Source: Sphingobacteriaceae bacterium
Lineage (GTDB): Bacteria; Bacteroidota; Bacteroidia; Sphingobacteriales; Sphingobacteriaceae
Direction: 5' to 3'
Assembly: GCA_029266635.1 (NCBI GenBank)
Contig: JAQSWM010000002.1
Coordinates: 310,001 to 374,000, forward strand
Length of the DNA stretch: 64,000 nucleotides
The position numbers were made by a program, and so were the translations under genes. Below the pieces are notes generated by a model, which saw only the letters and a program-made list of their open reading frames with translations, was not told the DNA's origin and did not search any database. This document shows, in pieces, positions 1 to 9,281 of the stretch (position 1 is its first letter; every line of letters begins with the position of its first letter).

Positions 1-743
1 CGATGATCAGCTTTATCCTGAAAAGCTTGCAAATTGATGGCTACAAAACCATCGGTGCCCGCAACGGTGCACAAGCGCTGAAGCTCCTGGATGAGCATCA
101 TATTGATTTGATCATATCGGACGTGATGATGCCCCACACCGACGGGCTGGAGCTTTGTAAAAAGGTAAAGCAGGACATCAATTTCAGCCACATCCCTTTT
201 ATACTTTTAACTGCTAAAGCCAACTCAGAAGCTGAGATTGAAGGATTTGAAAACGGTGCTGATGCATACATTGTGAAGCCTTTTAAATGGAAACACGTAT
301 CGGCTGTTATAAAAAACCTTCTTGGCTCCAGGGCCATTTTGAAGGAGAAGTTCAGCCAGCAGCCGCTCGCAGAAGCTAAGGGCCTTACCACCAATACCCG
401 CGACAGTAAATTCATTCAGAAGATCATCAGCATTATTGAAGAACGGATAACTGATCCTCAGCTTTCGGTAGAGGAGCTGAGCCGTGAGATGGCCATGAGC
501 CGCTCGTCGCTTCATAAAAAGCTGAAGTCTATGACAGGTAGTGTACCAAATGAATTCATCCGCCTTGTGCGCCTGAAGCATGCCGCCAAACTGTTGTTGC
601 TGCAGGAGTATAATGTATCTGAAGTAGGTTTCATGGTAGGCTTTAACTCACATTCATACTTCTCGAAATGCTTTTTCCAGCAGTTTAATCAAACCCCAAC
701 CGAGTTCGCAGAAAATGGAGCAGAGGCCGATGTTGTGAAGTAG
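1..743 (+). CDS. Hybrid two-component system regulator, C-terminal part (response receiver + AraC-type HTH), truncated by window edge
   Basis: The reading frame is open at the left edge, so the first visible methionine (nt 3) is probably internal. The visible 246 residues hold a receiver domain, with the phospho-acceptor Asp in LIISDVMMP (about residue 40) and the conserved Lys in IVKPF (about 92). An AraC/XylS-type helix-turn-helix domain follows at about 135-240 (LSREMAMSRSSLHKKL, then VGFNSHSYFSKCF). Receiver plus AraC at a C-terminus beside glycan-degrading genes is the usual layout of Bacteroidota HTCS regulators, whose N-terminal periplasmic sensor and histidine kinase would lie left of the window. 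It is co-directional with the sulfatase cluster, 80 nt ahead, and is the obvious candidate regulator. A free response regulator is less likely. Confidence 0.85.
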   Translation, partial: MISFILKSLQIDGYKTIGARNGAQALKLLDEHHIDLIISDVMMPHTDGLELCKKVKQDINFSHIPFILLTAKANSEAEIEGFENGADAYIVKPFKWKHVSAVIKNLLGSRAILKEKFSQQPLAEAKGLTTNTRDSKFIQKIISIIEERITDPQLSVEELSREMAMSRSSLHKKLKSMTGSVPNEFIRLVRLKHAAKLLLLQEYNVSEVGFMVGFNSHSYFSKCFFQQFNQTPTEFAENGAEADVVK

Positions 744-823
744 CCGCTACAGATGTTGCAAATTGCAATACAATCTTTACAGGGCAGTTGCGATATTCAG
801 CTTAAACTTGTAGAAAAATAGAA

Positions 824-2272
824 ATGAACAGTAAGCTTCTTTGGGCTATTTGCTTAGTTGCAATGGCAATATCTGTTTCGGGATTTAAAACTTTTGCGAA
901 AGAGATTGATCCCGCTGGTGCTTCACAGAAGCCTAATGTGCTATTTATCGTGGTGGATGATATGAACTCTTGGAGCGTTTTGGGCGACTACCCTGCACTT
1001 AAGGTCCCCAATATCAAGAAGCTATTATCACAATCATATTATTTCAGCAATGCTTCATGCGCTGCCCCAGTTTGCATCCCGTCAAGGGCTTCGTTCTTTA
1101 GCGGCGTATACCCTCATAATACCGGCGTTTACGGCAATGGCCCTGATGTTTGGGGTGTTTCAAAAAAGCTCGGTGAGGTAGAAACCCTTCCGGAGTGCTT
1201 TAAACGCAATGGCTATACAACGTGGGGCAGGGGCAAAACTTTCCACGTATCTCTTCCAGGCACCCGTGAGCAGGATATGTTTGACAATGCTGTTTACAAT
1301 GGAGGTTTTGGCCCATTCCCGGCCAAAGCTTACTGGTCGGGGAAAAGCCACTGGTATGGCATACAACCCTGGGAAGGGCCCGACACTGATTTCCCTGATG
1401 TGAAAAACGCGACTGCCGCAGTTGAGTTTCTGAATCAAAAACACGAGAAGCCTTTCTTTATGTATTATGGATTGTATCGTCCACATTCCCCCTACACTGC
1501 TCCAAAGCGGTTTATGGAAATGTACAAAGATTCAGAGATTACACTACCACCCGGGTATTTGAAAAATGACCTTGACGATATTCCTGATAAGGGAAAAGAA
1601 TTGATTGATGGGATGCGTGCGCTCCAAACTGCGGGCTTAACTAAAGAACAGGCCTGGCTGCGCTTCCTGAAAGCTTACTGCGCCAATTACAGTTTTGCCG
1701 ATTGGAATTTAGGGCGAGTATTGGAAAGCCTCGATAAAAGCCCTTATGCTAAAAATACAATTGTTGTTTTTTGTTCAGATAACGGCTTTCATAACGGTGC
1801 CAAAGATCACTGGACCAAAAGTACCCTTTGGGAGCAAGCTGATGCGGTTCCGTTCCTCATCCGCCTTCCAAACGGAAAAGCTTATAAATGTCCCCAGCCA
1901 ATTACGCTGGTGGATATTTACCCTACATTAGTGGAGTACTGTGGCATTCAGGCTCCTAAGCAGAAGCTCGACGGACAAAGCTTGGTGTCAATTTTGAAAA
2001 ATCCAAAGTTGAAGTCGACCAGAACTGCCCTTACCACTTATGGCGAAGGCTATTCGTCGGTACGTAGCGAGCAATATCGCTATATAAAATATCCCGATGG
2101 CTCAGAAGAGCTGTACGATCATTCAGTTGATCCATACGAGCATACTAATCTCGCTTCAAAGCCAAACATGAAAGGTGTGATTGCCAGGCTCGCCGCCGGC
2201 ATCCCTACCCACTTTGAAAAAGCAGTGCCCTCAAAACTACATGGTAAGCGGGGCAATAATGATGAAGGTTAA
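824..2272 (+). CDS. Sulfatase, S1 family, iduronate-2-sulfatase-like (S1_7-type)
   Basis: This 482-aa enzyme should hydrolyse sulfate esters on a glycan in the periplasm. An N-terminal hydrophobic signal segment covers residues 1-25. The metal-binding VVDDMN is at about 44-49. The formylglycine motif is C84-I-P-S-R followed by ASFFSG, so Cys84 is the residue to be oxidised. Later come GRGKTFH, the substrate-side YRPHSPY motif and SDNGFHNG, the second metal site. The VDDMN/RPHSPY/DHWTKSTLWEQA pattern resembles iduronate-2-sulfatases, although the sugar specificity cannot be read. It is the first gene after the regulator and lies 12 nt before the next sulfatase. It needs a maturase, which is not encoded in the window. 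Confidence 0.9.
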   Translation: MNSKLLWAICLVAMAISVSGFKTFAKEIDPAGASQKPNVLFIVVDDMNSWSVLGDYPALKVPNIKKLLSQSYYFSNASCAAPVCIPSRASFFSGVYPHNTGVYGNGPDVWGVSKKLGEVETLPECFKRNGYTTWGRGKTFHVSLPGTREQDMFDNAVYNGGFGPFPAKAYWSGKSHWYGIQPWEGPDTDFPDVKNATAAVEFLNQKHEKPFFMYYGLYRPHSPYTAPKRFMEMYKDSEITLPPGYLKNDLDDIPDKGKELIDGMRALQTAGLTKEQAWLRFLKAYCANYSFADWNLGRVLESLDKSPYAKNTIVVFCSDNGFHNGAKDHWTKSTLWEQADAVPFLIRLPNGKAYKCPQPITLVDIYPTLVEYCGIQAPKQKLDGQSLVSILKNPKLKSTRTALTTYGEGYSSVRSEQYRYIKYPDGSEELYDHSVDPYEHTNLASKPNMKGVIARLAAGIPTHFEKAVPSKLHGKRGNNDEG

Positions 2273-2284
2273 ACAAAATATACT

Positions 2285-3679
2285 ATGTTGAAGAAATACA
2301 TTACTATGTCGATATTTCGCCCTGCGGCGATTTTATGCTTAGGGCTATTGCCATTCTGTTCTTTTTCGCAGTCTAAACCCGGCCGGGCTCCGAACGTAAT
2401 TATAATCTTTGCCGATGATTTGGGCTACGGAGATCTAAGTTGTTACGGCAGCCCCACCATCCACACCACATACCTGGATAAAATGGCTTCGGAAGGGATG
2501 CGCTTCACACAGTTTTATGTGGGCACAAGCATTTGCACCCCGAGCCGGGCGGCGCTCCTCACCGGAAGATTGCCGATCCGCAGCGGGATGAACTCTGTAG
2601 ATGGCGCAAATGTGCTTTATCCGGGAACCGATGGTGGCTTGCCTGAATCGGAAATCACCATCGCCGAAGCCTTGAAAACAAAAAGCTATCAAACAGGCCT
2701 CATCGGGAAGTGGCATTTAGGCGATCAGCCAAAATACATGCCTAATAACAATGGGTTTGACTATTACTTTGGCTTGCCTTATTCAAATGACATGGGGCGT
2801 GCAACAAACAAGAATTATCCGCCGCTGCCGGTTTACCGAAACGGAAAGGTATTGGAAACAGATCCCGATCTCAGTTTGCTGACCCAGCGTTACACGGAGG
2901 AGGCAGTTAACTTTATCAAACGCAACAAAGACAAGCCGTTCTTCTTGTATTACGCCAGCAATTCGCCGCATACACCTTTGTTTGCGTCGGCAGCTTTCAA
3001 AGGTAAAAGCAAACGAGGTATATATGGTGATGTTGTGGAGGAACTTGACTGGAGCGTGGGTAAGGTACTTGAAACCCTAAAAGCACTGAAAATTGATCAA
3101 AATACCCTGGTAATCTTCACCAGCGATAACGGACCGTGGTTGATCAAGGATGAAAATGGTGGCTCAGCCGGTCCCTTATCAGGAGGAAAAGGTTCGCCAT
3201 ACGAGGGCGGCTATCGCGTGCCTGCCATCGCGTGGTGGCCGGGTACAATTAAGCCCGGGCAGGTGGTGTATAATGTTGTGCGCACCGTAGATCTATTCCC
3301 GACCATAATAAAAATGGCTAATGTAAACCTCCCTAAAGACCGGGTAATAGATGGGGCAGACATCTACCCAATCTTAACAAGCTATCAATCTACCAACAAT
3401 GGAGTGGTTTGTTACTTCACTCGTGACAAACTATGTGCTGTGCGAAAAGGCCAGTGGAAGGCACTTTTTCGTTCTGATGAGGTTTACGGGAAAAAGCCTG
3501 TTGTTGAACACAATCCACCTTTATTGTACAATGTTGAGACCGATCCCGCAGAGAAATACGATGTGTCAAAGCAATTTCCAAACATTGTGGAAGAACTGAA
3601 GCGTGAATACAGCAAACAACTTGCTTCAGTGGTGTCAGTACCCGCTCAGTTGAAGCCTTACAATAAAGGAAAAGAATAA
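2285..3679 (+). CDS. Sulfatase, S1 family, arylsulfatase A / N-acetylgalactosamine-6-sulfatase-like
   Basis: This is a 464-aa exported sulfatase. The signal peptide ends near the SFSQ segment (about residue 29). Conserved features are IFADDLGYGDLSCYG (metal ligands), C84-T-P-S-R followed by AALLTGRLP (formylglycine site), GKWHLGD, the SNSPHTP histidine and FTSDNGPW (second metal pair). After that, GGKGSPYEGGYRVP is typical of the arylsulfatase A/GALNS group. The C-terminal small domain carries the usual RKGQWKALF strand. Translation probably couples to the next gene, whose ATG lies one base after this stop. The target sugar is unknown. Confidence 0.9.
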   Translation: MLKKYITMSIFRPAAILCLGLLPFCSFSQSKPGRAPNVIIIFADDLGYGDLSCYGSPTIHTTYLDKMASEGMRFTQFYVGTSICTPSRAALLTGRLPIRSGMNSVDGANVLYPGTDGGLPESEITIAEALKTKSYQTGLIGKWHLGDQPKYMPNNNGFDYYFGLPYSNDMGRATNKNYPPLPVYRNGKVLETDPDLSLLTQRYTEEAVNFIKRNKDKPFFLYYASNSPHTPLFASAAFKGKSKRGIYGDVVEELDWSVGKVLETLKALKIDQNTLVIFTSDNGPWLIKDENGGSAGPLSGGKGSPYEGGYRVPAIAWWPGTIKPGQVVYNVVRTVDLFPTIIKMANVNLPKDRVIDGADIYPILTSYQSTNNGVVCYFTRDKLCAVRKGQWKALFRSDEVYGKKPVVEHNPPLLYNVETDPAEKYDVSKQFPNIVEELKREYSKQLASVVSVPAQLKPYNKGKE

Positions 3680-3680
3680 G

Positions 3681-5408
3681 ATGAATATAAGTACAGTGAA
3701 TGGCAGGATCCGCTCTGTTATCACCATTTCAATTTTTGCTCTCGGAGCTTTTACAGGCCTGAAGGCACAAACGTCTGGTAACAAAGACAAGCGTCCGAAT
3801 ATCGTTGTGATTTTAGCAGATGATCTTGGATTTTCGGATATAGGTTGCTACGGAGGTGAAATCAAGACCCCAAACATCGACTATCTTGCTGCGAACGGAT
3901 TAAGATTTACCCAATTTTATAACACCTCTCGCTGCTGCCCGACAAGAGCCTCCCTGCTAACCGGTTTATACAATCATCAGGCAGGGATTGGTGAAATGAG
4001 TGAAAACCGGAATCAGCCAGGCTATCAAGGGCACATCACCAAAAATGCAGTGACATTAGCTGAAGTTTTGAAGGATGCTGGATACAACACCGCAATGTCG
4101 GGCAAATGGCACGTTTCCAACACGCTCGCTCAGCCCACTCCCCAAAAGCAGTTGAACTGGCTTAACCATCAGGAGTCTCATCCTTTATTTTCCCCGATTG
4201 AGCAATATCCCACTAACCGCGGCTTCGACCGATTTTTCGGCACCATCTGGGGCGTGGTGGACTATTTTGATCCATTCAGCCTGGTTAGCGGCACAACACC
4301 AATTATTTCGGTACCGCCTAACTACTATCATTCGGATGCGATAAATGACACGGCGTCGGCATACATCCGCGACCTCGCCAAACAAGATAAGCCATTCTTC
4401 CTGTATGTTGCGGAAAATGCGCCTCACTGGCCGCTACAGGCGTTGCCGAAAGACATAGCGAAGTACAAGGATACCTACAAAGCGGGATGGGATGCTATTC
4501 GCGAAGCCCGTTATAAACGACTGGTTAGCCTCGGAATTATCAATCCTGCTACTGCGCCCTTGTCGCCACGTTGGAAAAGCGAATTGTCGTGGAAAGATAA
4601 TCCCGACAAAGAATGGGATGCTCACGCGATGGCGGTCCATGCAGCGATGGTTGACCACATGGATCAGGGTATCGGGAGGATAATCAAAGCCTTGAAAGAA
4701 ACAGGGCAACTTGAGAATACCCTTATTCTGTTTTTGAGCGATAATGGGGCAAGCCCTGAAAATGCCGCCAAATACGGTCCCGGATTTGATCGGCCAAGCC
4801 AAACACGGAACGGAACGCCAATCGCCTATCCGGTGGACAAAAGCGTTTTACCCGGTCCGCAAACGTCTTACACTTCCATCGGCGACCGTTGGGCCAATGT
4901 ATCCAACACTCCATATCGTTACGCAAAAGAAGAATCGTACGAAGGCGGGGTTCATACGCCTTTAATTGCATTTTATCCAAAAGGGATCACGGTCAAAAAA
5001 GGTTCGTTAAATACGGGTCGGGTTGGGCATGTGATGGACTTTATGGCCACTTTCATTGAACTGGCCAAGGCTAAATATCCTTCGGCTTACAAGGGAAACA
5101 ATATTACCCCGATGCAAGGCCTTAGTTTAGTTCCTGCCCTGAAAGGTGCAGCATCTAAAGGACATCAGGCTTTGTTCAATGAGCATTTCGGTGCCCGATA
5201 TGCCCGAGTTGACAATTGGAAACTCGTTTCAACCAAGGCAGACAGCACCTGGCATTTATACCAGATTCAGGACGACCAAACGGAGGTAAACGACCTGGCA
5301 TCCAAATATCCGGAAAAGGTAAAGGAACTAAACGCCAAATGGCGCAATTGGGCTGTTCAGAATAATGTGTTCCCTAAGCCGGTAAAGAAAGCAAAAAAGG
5401 CAGAATAG
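3681..5408 (+). CDS. Sulfatase, S1 family, long arylsulfatase (S1_4-type)
   Basis: This 575-aa exported sulfatase has a signal peptide ending near GLKAQ (residue 30). Diagnostic sequences are ILADDLGFSDIGCYGGE, the double-Cys formylglycine motif C85-C-P-T-R, GKWHV, ENAPHWPLQA and FLSDNGAS. The CCPTR, PHWPLQA and the long insert after DTYKAGWDAIREARY are shared with the two later long sulfatases of this cluster (starting at 16509 and 18132), so the three form one paralogous set resembling S1_4. The ATG follows the previous stop by one base. It is the last gene before a 151-nt gap with a long inverted repeat, so a transcription unit may end here. Confidence 0.9.
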   Translation: MNISTVNGRIRSVITISIFALGAFTGLKAQTSGNKDKRPNIVVILADDLGFSDIGCYGGEIKTPNIDYLAANGLRFTQFYNTSRCCPTRASLLTGLYNHQAGIGEMSENRNQPGYQGHITKNAVTLAEVLKDAGYNTAMSGKWHVSNTLAQPTPQKQLNWLNHQESHPLFSPIEQYPTNRGFDRFFGTIWGVVDYFDPFSLVSGTTPIISVPPNYYHSDAINDTASAYIRDLAKQDKPFFLYVAENAPHWPLQALPKDIAKYKDTYKAGWDAIREARYKRLVSLGIINPATAPLSPRWKSELSWKDNPDKEWDAHAMAVHAAMVDHMDQGIGRIIKALKETGQLENTLILFLSDNGASPENAAKYGPGFDRPSQTRNGTPIAYPVDKSVLPGPQTSYTSIGDRWANVSNTPYRYAKEESYEGGVHTPLIAFYPKGITVKKGSLNTGRVGHVMDFMATFIELAKAKYPSAYKGNNITPMQGLSLVPALKGAASKGHQALFNEHFGARYARVDNWKLVSTKADSTWHLYQIQDDQTEVNDLASKYPEKVKELNAKWRNWAVQNNVFPKPVKKAKKAE

Positions 5409-5449
5409 CTATCTGCGTGACCTTAGTTAGTGTAATTCCGGACAGAGCT

Positions 5450-5512
5450 ACAATATTATCAACAATCGCTACAAAAATGGTATTCTGCCGTGCGGCCTTC
5501 TCATAATATTGT
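5450..5512. repeat. Inverted repeat ahead of the first GH2 gene
   Basis: ACAATATTAT at 5450-5459 is exactly complementary to ATAATATTGT at 5503-5512, with 43 nt between. It lies in a 151-nt gap, the largest in the left part of the cluster. It could be a long-looped hairpin or paired sites for a dimeric regulator. No T-run follows that would make it a standard terminator. The role is inferred from position only. Confidence 0.4.
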
Positions 5513-5559
5513 TTTTTGAACTACATCTGCTAACCACAATAATCTTAATCTTCAAAAAC

Positions 5560-7800
5560 GTGAGAAAATTCTTGTTGCTGTTGTTTCTATTTACGTCCAC
5601 TTCGTACTGCTTAACTGCACAAGAATGGCAACCCGTGGGCAACAGGATAAAAACCCGGTGGGCGAAAGATGTCACCCCGCAAAATGCATGGAAAGGCTAC
5701 CCGCGGCCGCAGTTGGTGAGGCAGGATTGGAAGAATCTGAATGGCATGTGGGAATATGCTATCCTTCCGAAGGGGCAGAGCGCACCGAAGGCATTTCAAG
5801 GAAAGATCCTGGTGCCCTTCTGTATTGAGTCGAGCTTATCTGGAGTAGGAAAGCCAGTCAATCCGGATCAGGAACTATGGTATCGTACGAAGTTTACGTT
5901 GCCCGCTGGTTGGAATGGACAAAATATCAAGCTTCATTTTGGAGCTGTAGACTGGCAGTCGACGATATTCTTGAATGGCAAAAAGGTAGGCGAGCACAAA
6001 GGTGGCTCAGATCCTTTCACTTTCGACATCACAACGGCTTTGAAAGCTGGAGAAAACCAACTTATTGTACAGGTTTGGGATCCTACCGACACAGGCATCC
6101 AGCCTCGCGGCAAGCAGGTTCTGAAACCACAGGGATTTTGGTACACTGCCGTAACCGGGATTTGGCAGACAGTTTGGTTAGAGCCGGTAAATAAAACCAG
6201 CCTGGCGCAAGTAAACCCTGAGCCGGATATTGATGCCGGGCTTATCAATATCAAAACTGATTTATCCGGAGCTCAGGGCAACGAAAAGTTGTCTTTTAGG
6301 ATTTTGGAACACGGCAATCTTGTGAAAGAGGTTACGGTTCCTTATTCGAAAAAGGTAAGCATTAAACTCCCAAGCCCTAAACTATGGAGCCCCGACGCTC
6401 CGAACCTCTACCAATTTCAGGTTCAAGTGAGCCGGGCAGGCAAGGTGCTGGATAAGGCAAACTCGTACTTTGCTATGCGCAAGATTTCGATGGGCAAAGA
6501 CGAGCACGGCAACATGCTGATACAGCTCAACAACAAGCCTATGTTCCAGTGGGGTACGCTTGATCAGGGTTGGTGGCCAGAAAGCTTGCTTACGCCGCCC
6601 ACTGAAGAGGCTATGTTGTACGACATGCAGGTACTTAAAAAGATGGGCTTCAATATGCTTAGAAAGCACATCAAAGTAGAACCCGCGAAATATTATTATC
6701 AGGCAGATTCCATTGGTTTGTTGCTTTGGCAGGATATGCCTAGCGGATTTCTTAAGCTTAATGATCCGCAGCAGCACGTAAAATTCGATGCGTTAACAGA
6801 TTGGGAAAGGCCCAAGGATTCCGCTGTTCAGTTCGAAGCTGAGTGGAAGTCTATCATGGATAACCTGCGTTTCTTCCCATCTATTGTGGTCTGGGTGCCT
6901 TTCAATGAAGGCTGGGGCCAATATGATACTAAACGCGTAGTTGAGTGGACACAGAAGTATGATCCAACTCGACTGGTGGATGGTACAAGCGGCTGGACCG
7001 ACAGGAAAGTTGGCGACATGTATGATGCTCATCAATATCCGGGTCCATCGATGGAAGTTGGCAGCCAAAATCCTGGCCGCACAATGGTCTTAGGAGAATT
7101 TGGCGGCTTAGGCTGGCCAATAGAAGGGCATTTGTGGAATCCAAACAGCAAGAACTGGGGCTACCGCACTTACTTTGATGAACCTACATTCCTGACGGAA
7201 TATTCAAAAGTGATCAATAATCTTCATCCGCTGATTGCCCGCGGCCTGGCGGGAGCTATTTACACCCAAACCACAGACGTTGAACTGGAGGTTAACGGGC
7301 TCATGACTTACGACCGGGAAGTTATCAAGTTGCCAATTTCGCGGGCTCTGGCCTTGCATACGCCTTTGCTTCAGCAAACGCCTGGCAACCCAACGTTCCT
7401 GGTGAGCGATTCTGAAGTGGTGCCTTCAACCTTGCATGTTTCTTTTAGCCAGCCTTCCGCCGGTTGGAACCTGCACAATCCTTTCGAGGCTAAATTTCAG
7501 TCGCACACAGGGCCGGTTCCTGTTAAAAAGGGGCAGTCGCTTTGGGCTGTGAATAGTTTTACATCATCTGCCGATGCCAAAAATCTGGCTATGAAGTTGT
7601 ATGCTCAAGGCGATTTAACGGTCTACCTGAACGGCGAGCCCATTTATAAAAACGAAAAAATATTGACCAAACGCCACTACGACGAGGTTAACATCAGCGA
7701 CTTTACAAAATACCTGAAAGACGGTAAAAACGTCATCGGCCTGGAACTGAAAAACGCGGAAGCTGATTCTGACTTTGACTTTGGAGTATATCAGTTTTAG
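5560..7800 (+). CDS. Glycoside hydrolase family 2 enzyme (beta-galactosidase/glucuronidase clan), copy 1
   Basis: An exo-acting beta-glycosidase of the GH2 type, 746 aa from the chosen GTG. GTG at 5560 is preferred over TTG at 5509 because a clean signal peptide begins there (VRKFLLLLF to CLTAQ), whereas the upstream extension adds unrelated hydrophobic residues. The order is: N-terminal jelly-roll sugar-binding domain (RPQLVRQDWKNLNGMWEY, GGSDPF), Ig-like domain, TIM barrel with acid/base Glu450 in VPFNEGWGQYD and nucleophile Glu513 in VLGEFGGLG, and a C-terminal beta domain ending YLNGEPIY...FDFGVYQF. It is closely similar throughout to the protein starting at 14241. The sugar specificity cannot be assigned. 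The long gap before it suggests its own promoter. Confidence 0.9.
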   Translation: MRKFLLLLFLFTSTSYCLTAQEWQPVGNRIKTRWAKDVTPQNAWKGYPRPQLVRQDWKNLNGMWEYAILPKGQSAPKAFQGKILVPFCIESSLSGVGKPVNPDQELWYRTKFTLPAGWNGQNIKLHFGAVDWQSTIFLNGKKVGEHKGGSDPFTFDITTALKAGENQLIVQVWDPTDTGIQPRGKQVLKPQGFWYTAVTGIWQTVWLEPVNKTSLAQVNPEPDIDAGLINIKTDLSGAQGNEKLSFRILEHGNLVKEVTVPYSKKVSIKLPSPKLWSPDAPNLYQFQVQVSRAGKVLDKANSYFAMRKISMGKDEHGNMLIQLNNKPMFQWGTLDQGWWPESLLTPPTEEAMLYDMQVLKKMGFNMLRKHIKVEPAKYYYQADSIGLLLWQDMPSGFLKLNDPQQHVKFDALTDWERPKDSAVQFEAEWKSIMDNLRFFPSIVVWVPFNEGWGQYDTKRVVEWTQKYDPTRLVDGTSGWTDRKVGDMYDAHQYPGPSMEVGSQNPGRTMVLGEFGGLGWPIEGHLWNPNSKNWGYRTYFDEPTFLTEYSKVINNLHPLIARGLAGAIYTQTTDVELEVNGLMTYDREVIKLPISRALALHTPLLQQTPGNPTFLVSDSEVVPSTLHVSFSQPSAGWNLHNPFEAKFQSHTGPVPVKKGQSLWAVNSFTSSADAKNLAMKLYAQGDLTVYLNGEPIYKNEKILTKRHYDEVNISDFTKYLKDGKNVIGLELKNAEADSDFDFGVYQF

Positions 7801-7835
7801 TGGAACTAACTAACCTAAACTATAAAAGGAACCTC

Positions 7836-9281
7836 ATGATGAAAGCAACCAAAGCACTATGTGTGTTATTTACACTCGCCGTAGCCGGTGCATGTTCCAG
7901 TACAAATCCCAATAATGGAACTGCTGCAAGAGCCCAAACCAAGCCAAATGTAATTTACATTCTGGCGGATGATTTAGGACATGCCGAGTTGGGATGTTAC
8001 GGAAACACCTTCAACGAAACTCCAAACATTGATAAACTTGCAGCGCAGGGAGTACGGTTTACAACGGCATACGCTGCAGCGCCCGTCTGCTCGCCTTACC
8101 GTGCTGCCTTGATGACTGGACAATACCCAGCTCGCGTTGGCATTACAGATTATCTGCGTCCAAATTCAGCAGATCATCTAAGCCTCGCACATACCACGCT
8201 TGCCGAAATGTTTCAGCAAAACGGCTATCACACTGGTATTGTTGGAAAATGGCACTTGTCGGGGTATGTGAAGGAAGGTGCGCCAGAGGAAACATTGCCA
8301 GACCAGCACGGGTTTGATGAAGTGCGGGTGAGCGAGAATCGTGGTATTGCAGAAGGCTGGTACTTTCATCCGTATCTTTTCAATAAAGAAATCGAGAAGA
8401 AGCTGCCCGGCGAACATGAATACATAACTGATCGTCAGAATGCAGAAGCGGTAGATTTTATCGAGAAGAACAAGGATAAGCCATTCTTCCTGTATCTGAG
8501 CCATTATGCTGTGCATACTACCGTTCACGGTAAACCGGAAATTGTAGATCATTTCAGAAGGAAGCCCGGAGCCGGAACAAAGCCTCCTATAAACAACCCG
8601 GAGAATGATCCCTATAAGCAGTGGCCGGCTGATTCACGTGCCAAAGGGAACAACCCGCACTTAGCAGCACAATTGTTCGTTATAGATCAGGGCGTGGGAA
8701 TGATTATGGATAAGCTTAGGAGCCTGGGGCTCGACAAAAACACGATAATTGTATTTACCGGCGATAATGGCGGAGAAACAACAATTACAACTAACGCACC
8801 TTTGCGTGGCGGCAAAAGCCAGTTATACGAAGGCGGGTACACTGAACCTTTGATTGTTTGGGATCCCACCCTGTTTAAAACTCCTGCAGTTGTAACTCAA
8901 CCAACTGTAAATTTTGATTTTTATCCAACGTTCATGGAGTTAATAGGTGCAAAACCGAACAACCAAAAACTTGACGGAATCTCAATTGCAAGCGTTTTGA
9001 AGAATCCGAAGACAGCAAAGCTTCCGGAACGCAGCTATTACTGGAATTATCCTTTGGCGAAGCCTCACTTTTTGGGAGGAAGATCAGCGGCAAGTATTCG
9101 GAAAGGTGATTGGAAAATGATCGAATTTTATGATACCGGCGAGTTTGAGCTTTATAATCTGAAAAATGATCTGAGTGAGACTAAGAATCTGGCAGTTACA
9201 AACCCGGCTAAACTTCAGGAACTGAAAACTGATCTGATTGCGTGGAGAAAAGAAGTAGGGGCGAAGACTAAAGTAGACTAA
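7836..9281 (+). CDS. Sulfatase, S1 family, probable lipoprotein, CSPYR active-site variant
   Basis: A 481-aa sulfatase. ATG 7836 is chosen over GTG 7800 because AAAGGA lies just upstream and a lipoprotein signal starts there (MMKATKAL, lipobox-like AGAC then SS). Motifs are ILADDLGHAELGCYG, C85-S-P-Y-R followed by AALMTGQYPARVGITDYL, GKWHLSG, HYAVHTT and FTGDNGGET. Tyr at the fourth place of C-x-P-x-R is uncommon but allowed by the general pattern. If lipidated, it would be membrane anchored while most other sulfatases here look soluble. It is related to the sulfatases starting at 12758 and 21587 (shared ITD/LTD segment after GQYPAR). Its TAA overlaps the next ATG (TAATG). Confidence 0.9.
   Translation: MMKATKALCVLFTLAVAGACSSTNPNNGTAARAQTKPNVIYILADDLGHAELGCYGNTFNETPNIDKLAAQGVRFTTAYAAAPVCSPYRAALMTGQYPARVGITDYLRPNSADHLSLAHTTLAEMFQQNGYHTGIVGKWHLSGYVKEGAPEETLPDQHGFDEVRVSENRGIAEGWYFHPYLFNKEIEKKLPGEHEYITDRQNAEAVDFIEKNKDKPFFLYLSHYAVHTTVHGKPEIVDHFRRKPGAGTKPPINNPENDPYKQWPADSRAKGNNPHLAAQLFVIDQGVGMIMDKLRSLGLDKNTIIVFTGDNGGETTITTNAPLRGGKSQLYEGGYTEPLIVWDPTLFKTPAVVTQPTVNFDFYPTFMELIGAKPNNQKLDGISIASVLKNPKTAKLPERSYYWNYPLAKPHFLGGRSAASIRKGDWKMIEFYDTGEFELYNLKNDLSETKNLAVTNPAKLQELKTDLIAWRKEVGAKTKVD

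Noticed and set aside
5509-5559. TTG start for the first GH2 gene
   Set aside because: It adds 17 residues ahead of a complete signal peptide and lies in the inverted repeat; GTG 5560 gives a normal exported protein.
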